NCBI GenBank assembly: GCA_028565635.1
Contig: JAOXYB010102048.1
Coordinates: forward strand, 6,290 to 21,374
Length of the DNA: 15,085 bases
Reading direction: 5' to 3'
Source of the DNA: Phoronis ovalis
Lineage: Eukaryota; Phoronida; Phoronidae
Shown here: positions 9,073-15,085 of the stretch, piece by piece
How the letters are laid out: each line of letters opens with the position of its first letter
Numbering within the stretch: the stretch's first letter is position 1
Position numbers and translations under genes: made by a program
The notes under the pieces: model-generated
Databases searched by the model: none
What the model was told of the DNA's origin: nothing
The model's input: only the letters and a program-made list of their open reading frames with translations

Positions 9073-10933
9073 GTAGGTATTAATAATAATAATAAATCAA
9101 AAATAGAAAGTGAAGTTTTATCACGAACCGCACTTTTCTACCAACCCTGTAGTCCTGGTTTCATGACGTTCTGCACTAGCTCTTGATAATCTGACTTGTG
9201 AGCTGTGCGAACAGTCATGGAATCTTACATAGCCAATTACGGTGAAAGTGCTCAAAATTGGAAATCTATGTAATTCCTACCACATGAATTCATATATCAC
9301 CGTCCAGATACTATCTAATTATCCAACTTCAACTCCCACTACTACCTGCGCTGGAACCCAGAGAGGGTAGTGTACTTGCCAAAAAACTTGGTTGGTTGTG
9401 AGGCTTAGGGTAAAACATGCTTACTGCATGGTATAACTGCATTCATGAGTTTCAAATGATGATGTAGTCCTGGCTCATAATTAATGTTTTGCACTAGCTC
9501 TTGATAATCTGACTTGCGAGCTGTGCTAAACAGTCATGGTAACTTATATAGCTGATTACAGTGAAAGTGGCCCAAACTTCGAAATCTATGTAAATAATTT
9601 TTATAAGATCTAAATGGGAGTCCATTTTTTGAAGTGCCAAAGAGGGGGAGGTAATTGTTTCCCCATTAAATACCTAGGGGGAAAATGGCTATTTTATCTG
9701 TTGTTTGCTAATTCTTAAAGTTGAAATAGAAAATAGAACAATAATAGTTAAATTTTAAAAACAGTTGCTACAATATATACAAAAAAAATATCAAACATGA
9801 TCATTTGGATCCCAGGCAGTCTTACACAATTAGTTTGCATTGGAAATTCTGACCAGTTCCTAAATTGAGTGAATTCTTAGAAACATAAACAAGTTTTCTT
9901 TAAAAGCAGTGACTGAAGTTACTAGTACTTGGGATATGTAATCTGAGTCCAATGAAGGGGAACCCTGTCAGAGGAACATCTCAAATCCTTTGAATTTCTA
10001 ATTGTAATAATCCATTGCCAATTTCTATAATTGCAGATATCTCCGCAGTTTAGGGAGGATCCACATTCAACTATTGCTCTTCGGAGAAGTAGGCGAACTC
10101 GGAAAAAATCTCGCAATCATGATAAAACTATGACGAATTTTTCAACCATACCTTGTGAGAAAACATCAAGAAACAAATTCAAAACTTTAGAATTTCTAGG
10201 GAAACCATTACCAGTCAGCTCACCAGTTGCAGAAATTTCTTACAATGACAATAACAATGATTCAAGTGTAATAGTTGCTCATGAAACTGGAAAATCTGGA
10301 AATAGGAACAATTCACTATTGTCTGAAAGCAATATTTTGAAAAAAGTGAAAGGAAAAGAATGTCATACTACAACAAATATTTGCAGGTCACAAAACAATG
10401 GCAACTATTGTTATGATGTTATAGATCGGACAACACAAAATCTCATACAGGACTGGACTACACATAGTGATCCATTTATACAAACAATGTGCAGTAATAT
10501 TAATTCATATCCTGGATACACTAAAATTAAAACAAGGACTAAACAATCCCCTAGCACTAGGACAAAGAATGTATTAGATAGTGAGAAAACTCATGATAAA
10601 TTAGGTGATGATGATGATGTTGGGAGGATATTCTCACCAGTTACGCATTTACAAGAGATTGGCAAAACAAATTCATCAAAACGATTATTTGCCAGTCGGA
10701 TAGTAAACAGCAGTCCAAATTTAAATGTAGAAAACCAAAGATGCTGTCGACGATCCCAACGACTTGCTGTGAAGCAAAAATTGTTAGACATATCTTCAGA
10801 TACACCCAATAGAATTTCAGAAAGAAGTGCAAATGTTCTGGTGATGGAAACTCCAGATTCTGAAAAAGGATTATCAATATTGGAAAAAAGATTGAGGATA
10901 CTTGAAAAAGCAGGAATTATTATGCGAAGCTGA
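8902..10933 (+). CDS. RHNO1 (RHINO) homologue, 9-1-1 clamp-interacting protein
   Basis: Homologue of RAD9-HUS1-RAD1 interacting nuclear orphan 1, which in vertebrates binds the 9-1-1 clamp and TOPBP1 for ATR signalling and acts with polymerase theta. The CDS joins 8902-9072 and 10037-10933, giving 355 aa (human about 238). It starts MPPKRRKK, like human MPPRKKRR, followed by a basic stretch to residue 16. Across the splice junction the frame reads TSIPWISPQF (53-62), matching human ITSWVSPDF. RNKFKTLEF (102-110) matches human TSKFPHLTF, the RAD1-binding segment. The C-terminus ETPDSEKGL followed by an RLRILEKAG helix (328-350) parallels human DTPEDKYGI and its helix. The central part is poorly conserved. 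The start ATG is in AGCCATGC context, and the gene is head to head with FOXM1. Confidence 0.85.
9149..9273 (+). repeat. Direct repeat in RHNO1 intron, copy 1
   Basis: Starts GTAGTCCTGG and ends GAAATCTATGTAA. It is largely matched by 9464-9593, including a shared CACTAGCTCTTGATAATCTG and AACAGTCATGG, with scattered substitutions and small indels. Its start overlaps the non-coding extension of exon 1. Confidence 0.85.
9464..9593 (+). repeat. Direct repeat in RHNO1 intron, copy 2
   Basis: Second copy of the unit at 9149-9273, same orientation, offset about 315 bp. Divergence of the two copies suggests an old segmental duplication or two insertions of one element. No inverted termini or target duplication was seen. 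Confidence 0.85.
10037..10933 (+). CDS. RHNO1 coding exon 2
   Basis: 298 codons plus stop, starting after TATAATTGCAG. Encodes residues 58-355: the end of the SWV-type motif, an Arg/Lys-rich stretch (73-83), the RAD1-binding-like motif, a long S/T/N-rich linker with an acidic DDDD run, RRSQRLAVKQ, and the conserved C-terminal block. The minus-strand frames at 9922-10116, 10591-10953 and 10641-10877 are shadows of this exon. Confidence 0.88.
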   Translation: MSPQFREDPHSTIALRRSRRTRKKSRNHDKTMTNFSTIPCEKTSRNKFKTLEFLGKPLPVSSPVAEISYNDNNNDSSVIVAHETGKSGNRNNSLLSESNILKKVKGKECHTTTNICRSQNNGNYCYDVIDRTTQNLIQDWTTHSDPFIQTMCSNINSYPGYTKIKTRTKQSPSTRTKNVLDSEKTHDKLGDDDDVGRIFSPVTHLQEIGKTNSSKRLFASRIVNSSPNLNVENQRCCRRSQRLAVKQKLLDISSDTPNRISERSANVLVMETPDSEKGLSILEKRLRILEKAGIIMRS

Positions 10934-10989
10934 AATGTTTTACTTATTGCCATAATCCACAGACTCTAAAAGTTACATATAAATTTTGT

Positions 10990-10995
10990 ATTAAA
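10990..10995 (+). terminator. RHNO1 poly(A) signal
   Basis: ATTAAA 57 nt after the RHNO1 stop, followed by a T/G-rich stretch (about 11008-11025). This is a plausible cleavage region before the cupin gene. Confidence 0.5.
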
Positions 10996-11164
10996 ATATC
11001 AGTTTATATTTTATTTTTGTTTGGGTATCTTATCAAGTATCAATTTATTTAATATATTTATTAATTTATACAGTAATAGTGATAAATTATGTTTTTACTT
11101 AGTGACTGTCTTATACTCAATATTGGATATTGAATAGTCTTCTGCTAATAAGATAACAAATAGG

Positions 11165-11232
11165 AGGCCAGCAGATCTAGGTCATGGCAAGGTAACAAAA
11201 AATAGGTCAACAGCTCTTGGTGGCCATGGCTA
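11165..11232 (+). repeat. Imperfect tandem duplication around the cupin start codon
   Basis: A unit starting AGGCCAGCAG at 11165 is repeated from 11204 (AGGTCAACAG) with a period of about 39 bp and mostly matching bases. Each copy ends in an ATGGC context. The first gives a three-codon upstream ORF (ATG GCA AGG TAA, 11184-11195), the second the presumed start at 11226. Confidence 0.6.
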
Positions 11233-11314
11233 GTTATGAAGCAGAGAAGTTAAAGCAGGTGCTTGAATTGCAGGCTCATCCTAATGGCAATGGAGCTTTT
11301 AAAGAATTGTATAG
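11226..11314 (+). CDS. Cupin_5 coding exon 1
   Basis: 29 codons plus 2 nt (phase 2), donor TATAG|GTAATG. Encodes the N-terminal helix and the HPxGxxxxxLYR motif. Confidence 0.85.
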
Positions 11315-14304
11315 GTAATGTATTTTATTCTCTTACTTTGATGTAAAATTTTGAAACCTTTTTAAATATAAAAATACTGATAAAATGGAATTATATAATA
11401 CAGTAGGACTCGCCCCTGAGGGAGTCACTTGTGTTAACAGTGGATCCATATCAGCAAATTTAGGGTTTAAAAATAGCCCCTAAGCCTGCCAAAAAGGACT
11501 CCTTTGGTAGGCATGCAGGTTGAAAGAGTGCCCCTCTTGATAGACTTCAAACAGTAAACATACTCTTTTTACACATCAGGATCTGATGGTGAAAAACACC
11601 CTTTTGCAGACCTTAACTATTCCAAAAATAACACATTGTTTTGCAATATATACCCTTAATGCAGAATGCATGTGGACCCAGTCTTTGCCCTCAGAGACTT
11701 TTATCTACTGGGTAGGTACAATTAGATAGTACATAGTATAGCAACACTGTATTAACAGATAGTTTACGAACACTTGCCTCTTTTGTTGATTATTTACTAT
11801 GATTTCCACATCTACTAAAAAAATCACTCTTAAACTGCTGGATGCATCAGCATGGTAAATAACTATTTAATTGAAAATATATACCCCATGGTAAAAAATT
11901 ATTTGAGTCCAAAAAGCAGCTCAAATGGTGCAATGGTGTTGCATGAATGTGAAAATGACACGCAATAATAATGGAAGCTTGAAAAGGGGGTCCATAGGGC
12001 AACATACATTTACAGTAACTTAAAATAGCTGTGTCATATCCTCCCTGAGATGTCTGTCCATGTGCGATGTACTATATACATTTATCAATAACATTTCAGA
12101 TGTTCTGATGAAGTGGCCACAGGTTATTCTGCAGGAACAGGAATATATTACCTGTTACAAGGCAAAAAGCATGTAGGATGGCAGATACTGCGTGGACATG
12201 ATGAAATGTTAGTCTATCATCAAGGAGAGATTGTGCGGGTAAGACTGTCCAGTTTATCTGTGGAGTAATAAATAGAGACATGTATTTGACAAAAATCTCA
12301 TACCAAACTTGAAATGACATCTAACAACTTTTAGCATTAAATATTCTGCTTTTATCTCTTTTCTAAAAGAAGTTTTACTAATTCCCAATAAATTCCTCTA
12401 CAAATTCCAGCAGGACACATTTATATGCTCTGTTATGAGAGTTGCAGCACAATGTTGTCAATATGTATTCAGAAACTGATCTATTATTAAAAACACCAAT
12501 GAAATTTTTGTCCATCACGAAAACTTACTATTTAGCAAATAACATACTGGACAAAGGTTAGGTAGCAACACCAATTCAAAGCTTTGTGTCGATCATGCTA
12601 GTCTTGTCTTGTAAATATTTATTTGATATAATTAAGAAAAACTTCAAACATGTTACTGAATGGGTTGTTGGTGTATCTTTTGATTCTTCTTGTTTTTTGT
12701 TACAAAATCAAGAATAGACACAGTTGTGACCATCTTGTTTCTAGGTACATACCATATCAAAAGAAGGTATCTACAAATGTGAACTTATAGGTAACCCATT
12801 GGTAAATGAAGATGCAAAGCCCCAGGTTTTACTTCCACGAGATACTTGGATGGCATATGAGCTTGCATATAACCAAGAAGAAACCTCTTATGTTCTATTA
12901 GGAGCATTTGTTTGGCCAGGTATCTATTAATGCAATGAAAATTTTAATACCATTATATAATACTTCTACGTAATTTTGTTATAATTGATGGCTTGTCAAT
13001 CAGTGTCATATTTCTAACATTTTCATGTGCTTAAATCTACAGACAAAATTTAAAGTTTTCAATCTCATAATTACACCTTTATTCATCAGAGGTTACAAGC
13101 AACGATGAAATACTAAAATGTCGTCTATTGATTTTTTTTAGCTTAGAATGTATTAATTGTTCTTTATGCAAGCCGGTGAACTTTGATTGGGATTCCAACT
13201 TTCAAAAGACATTGGTAACACAGATGAAATAGTTTCAGTAATAGTTTTCATCCATTTTTGGTATAAACTCTTAACTAAATCTGTGCCTTCCTATCTCTGC
13301 CTCCAACTCAAAGATTACTATCAGCTGAACCACTGGCTAAATTTATGACAACATTGACTCACAAAAAGCTCAAGAAATGTCCTATGGAAGCTACCATGTT
13401 GAAAAAAAATAGCACTTCCTGTTAGTATTTCTATGAATTGTTAGTAAACGTAAAGTTTAGATTTCAAATATTGAGGCATATAGAGCACCTCTGAAATCAT
13501 GGTTACCATGATCACAAGATATCCACTTCTCAATATAATGACACAAGAATTCTGTTCGCTCCATTTAGAGCGCTTTTTATGCACATATTGTATATATCCA
13601 CTCTCCCATACTTGGAATTGATAGGTGCTGCCTTCACAGCCCTGATGCTGGTTACCTATTTTCTGTCAGGTGAAGATGTTACAATGTCTTAAGGTTTGCT
13701 TGGAAACTTGGCTTTTTGTCTAGATTAAATTGATACTATATTTGAAACCCGGGGGACTCACTTAAAAAAAAGTCGGGTATGCATGCTTGTCAGAAAAAAC
13801 GGGGAAAAGGGTACCTTTTTCGCCATTTGACGGGGTTCCCGGGAACCCCGTTTAGGGGTCGATTTTGGCGGAAAACCACATTTAGAGGTATGTTTTTTGG
13901 CAAATGTACCTCCCCATTTAGGGGTTGGGTTTTCACCTACGCCTCCCGTTTAGGGGTCCTTTTTTCAGTGGGAGCTGCGAGCATTACCTTTTGGCGACCA
14001 TTTTGCTTTTTTTTTTAAATTTAGTGTATTATTTTGTTTTGACAAGGGTTTTTTCTTTTTTTTTTTTGATTGTCGATTTTTTTTGGGCTTATTTTGCACC
14101 CTACGGATGAGCATGGGTACCCAACTTTTTTTCAAGTGAGCCCTCCGGGATTTGAAACTAGAATCTTCATCCGAAAGTAAACTGTCATCTTATTTTTTAG
14201 GGTACGAGTACAAAGATTGTGAGCAAGCTACTGTGGAAGATATGAAATTGAAGTTTCCACATCATACAGAATTGCTTGAGAAACTAGCTGGTAATTGGAA
14301 CTAG
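11226..14304 (+). CDS. Cupin_5 / DUF985 family protein, four exons
   Basis: RmlC-like cupin of the DUF985 family (yeast YML079W is a structural representative); the biochemical role is unknown. The CDS joins 11226-11314, 12100-12238, 12745-12919 and 14201-14304, giving 168 aa, the usual family length. Family landmarks are in order: AHPNGNGAFKELYR (17-30, typically HPEGGYYRETYR), TGIYYLL (43-49), WQILRGHDEMLVYHQG (57-72, typically WHRLxSDExWHFYxG), KPQVLLPRDTW (101-111) and VWPGYEYKDCE (132-142, typically VxPGFDFEDFE). Several usually conserved residues differ: Glu20 to Asn, WH to WQ at 58, GC to GA at 130. The ligand pocket may therefore be altered. All introns are GT-AG and keep frame. The ATG at 11226 has GGCCATGG context. 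Confidence 0.87.
11315..12099 (+). other. Cupin_5 intron 1
   Basis: 785 nt; contains MITE copy B (about 11413-11696). The remainder is AT-rich with nothing recognised. Confidence 0.75.
11413..11696 (+). mobile_element. Degenerate MITE, copy B
   Basis: The left end CCCCTGAGGGAGTCACTTG aligns with the left end of copy C (CCCGGGGGACTCACTT). The right end, TTTTGC through ACCCT to GCATG..GACCCA..CTTT, follows the right end of copy C in the same order. The two ends are degenerate inverted repeats (CTGAGGG against CCCTCAG). The interior has runs of GCCCCTAAG, AAAAAGGACTCC and GTGCCCCTC, similar in style to the other copies. No target duplication was found, so the boundaries are approximate. Confidence 0.6.
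12100..12238 (+). CDS. Cupin_5 coding exon 2
   Basis: Acceptor AACATTTCAG, donor GTGCGG|GTAAGA. Encodes residues 30-76: the first beta strands and the HDEMLVYHQG metal- or ligand-site region. The minus-strand frame at 12096-12320 is a shadow. Confidence 0.87.
12239..12744 (+). other. Cupin_5 intron 2
   Basis: 506 nt, AT-rich, no feature recognised beyond consensus splice ends. Confidence 0.75.
12745..12919 (+). CDS. Cupin_5 coding exon 3
   Basis: Acceptor CTTGTTTCTAG, donor GGCCAG|GTATCT, phase 1 out. Encodes residues 77-134 with PQVLLP and the YVLLGAFVWP strand. Confidence 0.87.
12920..14200 (+). other. Cupin_5 intron 3
   Basis: 1281 nt, about a third of it MITE copy C. The remainder (12920-13739) is non-coding, with an 8-bp-arm inverted repeat (ATCATGGT/ACCATGAT) at 13498-13514. 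A short exon-like stretch near 13615-13670 (CCLHSPDAGYLFSV, followed by GTGAAG) is not needed for the cupin frame. Confidence 0.7.
13748..14149 (+). mobile_element. MITE copy C, non-autonomous DNA transposon with TIRs and TSD
   Basis: A 402-bp element bounded by 39-bp terminal inverted repeats (13748-13786 and 14111-14149) that match at 33 of 39 positions without gaps. It is flanked by the exact duplication ATTTGAAA (13740-13747 and 14150-14157; nine bases if the next C is counted). Inside are a perfect 20-bp palindrome (13831-13850) and four TTTAGGGGT-like motifs at 13851, 13881, 13917 and 13949, spaced 30-36 bp. No transposase is encoded; the two open frames of 79 and 61 codons are low-complexity. 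An 8-9 bp target duplication fits hAT, Merlin, P or Mutator-type mobilisation, and the CCCGG terminus does not decide between them. Confidence 0.85.
14201..14304 (+). CDS. Cupin_5 coding exon 4
   Basis: Acceptor TATTTTTTAG, stop TAG at 14302-14304. Encodes residues 135-168, from GYEYKDCE to the C-terminal helix. It begins 51 bp after the end of MITE copy C. Confidence 0.87.
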
Positions 14305-14352
14305 CACTTCAAAAACCATCCTGGCCATAAAAATTTGTATATTCTGAAGAAC

Positions 14353-14469
14353 TGTAACATAATAACTTATCAAGACAAGATGGCGATAAATGACTACCTT
14401 TATTCAAGCTGCTTATAACAATATATAATAGATACAACAATAAACCATAACATAAGTGAGTATATCACA
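14353..14469 (-). repeat. LTR of a Ty3/Gypsy retrotransposon (3' LTR)
   Basis: Read on the minus strand, a 117-bp segment begins TGTGATATAC and ends TTATTATGTTACA, so it has TG...CA ends with short inverted TGT/ACA tips. It lies directly next to a polypurine tract and downstream of pol. Inside are TATA-like sequence (TATATATTGTTATAAG) and a minus-strand AATAAA at 14403-14398, in the order expected of a compact LTR. The partner LTR and target duplication would be beyond the right edge. Confidence 0.7.
14439..14444 (+). terminator. Candidate cupin_5 poly(A) signal inside the LTR
   Basis: AATAAA on the plus strand, 135 nt after the cupin stop and inside the antisense LTR. No AATAAA or ATTAAA occurs between the stop codon and this point, so the gene may use the LTR for 3'-end formation. 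Confidence 0.4.
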
Positions 14470-14480
14470 TCTCCTGTTTT
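14470..14480 (-). other. Polypurine tract next to the LTR
   Basis: The minus-strand sequence AAAACAGGAGA is immediately before the LTR start. Position and purine content fit the plus-strand primer site of LTR retroelements; the single C is a small departure. Confidence 0.65.
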
Positions 14481-14597
14481 GAAGTTTTTAACTCTCAGAG
14501 ACCTAGGTAAAAGTCTTTAACTTTAAACGAATGTTCAACATAATAGTAATTAAACTTTAAATCAACACTGATCCTGAAACTAACAAAGCAAACACAT

Positions 14598-15085
14598 TTA
14601 CAGTTCAAACATAATCCTTCTCCAGATAACTATGTCTTCTAGAATCCTCCCTGATCTGGTAACAGTCTGATTACTATGATTCATAACAGTTTCATATTTA
14701 TTATCCATAACGATAGGCAGCTGCTGAATTTTATCTTGATTAGTGTCTGTTTCAGCTGCGGAATTTATTGAATTAGTTGTCGAGTTACCTGGAATATCCA
14801 ATTCAGTTTCTGAATTAGGTAGTACAGATGTTTCATTTGTTTTAAGAACATGTCTCATGTTTTGCCTGAACAGTTTTCCATTTTCTGTTTTAACAATATT
14901 ATTATAGGATCGATTGCTATGTTTACATCCCATGACGGCTGGTTCCAATTGACATTTATCATTTTGTATTCGAACAATTTCTCCTTTACAATAACTGTTG
15001 TCATTTATGATACTGAGAGAACGAGAACGGCATGTTGGACTTTCATGTGTATATGTAATAACAAACTTATGTGTACCCGTACAAT
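14598..15085 (-). CDS. Ty3/Gypsy pol, C-terminal end (partial)
   Basis: A minus-strand frame is open from the right edge to TAA at 14600-14598 (about 161 codons visible), so the gene starts outside the window. Near its beginning the pattern GEIVRIQND, then RSYNNIVKTENGKLFRQNMRH, matches the end of Gypsy integrase, normally GDxVRVQ then RSYxVxTExGxxYRRNRRHL. A low-complexity linker and a TRSGR motif near the terminus are also typical. There are no internal stops or frameshifts in the visible part, so the copy may be relatively young. The remaining 117 nt to the polypurine tract is the 3' untranslated region. Confidence 0.82.
   Translation of the reverse strand, partial: CTGTHKFVITYTHESPTCRSRSLSIINDNSYCKGEIVRIQNDKCQLEPAVMGCKHSNRSYNNIVKTENGKLFRQNMRHVLKTNETSVLPNSETELDIPGNSTTNSINSAAETDTNQDKIQQLPIVMDNKYETVMNHSNQTVTRSGRILEDIVIWRRIMFEL

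Larger units (their letters stand above)
9073..10036 (+). other. RHNO1 intron 1
   Basis: 964-nt intron with consensus ends. It holds two copies of a roughly 125-bp direct repeat (listed separately) with about 190 bp between them; the rest is AT-rich with no recognisable content. Confidence 0.8.

Noticed and set aside
13615-13670. Exon-like stretch ending in a GTGAAG donor in cupin intron 3
   Set aside because: Exons 3 and 4 join in frame and recreate the family PGY motif without it; no matching acceptor was chosen.
13851-13958. Interstitial telomeric repeat from TTTAGGGGT motifs
   Set aside because: Motifs are 30-36 bp apart rather than tandem and belong to the MITE interior.
13779-14110. 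Two overlapping plus-strand frames of 79 and 61 codons
   Set aside because: Both fall within MITE copy C and are low-complexity, without family similarity.

Overview
The window is AT-rich nuclear DNA from an animal. Genes are split by GT-AG introns, share a promoter region head to head, and are interspersed with transposon remnants. The gene set points to an invertebrate metazoan: a FOXM1-type forkhead factor, a RHNO1/RHINO homologue, a cupin_5 (DUF985) protein of a kind I do not know from vertebrates, a Ty3/Gypsy retroelement and a MITE family. The sequence alone does not fix the phylum.

Layout from left to right. Positions 1-144 hold four copies of a 36-bp tandem repeat, possibly part of a His-rich exon on the minus strand. 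Positions 176-3014 are mostly non-coding, with one degenerate MITE copy near 1128-1369. Positions 3015-7969 (minus strand) are a complete seven-exon FOXM1 orthologue; the assembled reading frame is continuous across all six introns and predicts 735 aa. Positions 7970-8901 are the FOXM1 leader, its 5'UTR intron and a shared promoter region containing a CCAAT box, a CHR-like element, a CRE-like site and an ETS-type palindrome. Positions 8902-10933 (plus strand) are a two-exon RHNO1 homologue of 355 aa. Positions 11226-14304 (plus strand) are a four-exon cupin_5 gene of 168 aa, with MITE copies in its first and third introns. From 14353 to the right edge lies the 3' part of a Ty3/Gypsy retrotransposon on the minus strand: a 117-bp LTR, a polypurine tract and the C-terminal end of pol, open to the edge.

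The first two genes form a known functional pair. In vertebrates FOXM1 (cell-cycle transcription factor) and RHNO1 (9-1-1 clamp partner in ATR signalling and polymerase-theta repair) are divergently transcribed from one promoter. The same arrangement here, with the 9-1-1-binding motifs and the FOXM1 N-terminal and C-terminal motifs recognisable, suggests that the linkage is old. The cupin gene is a downstream neighbour with no evident functional link. All splice sites were assigned by eye from consensus, frame and homology; no transcript data or searches were available.
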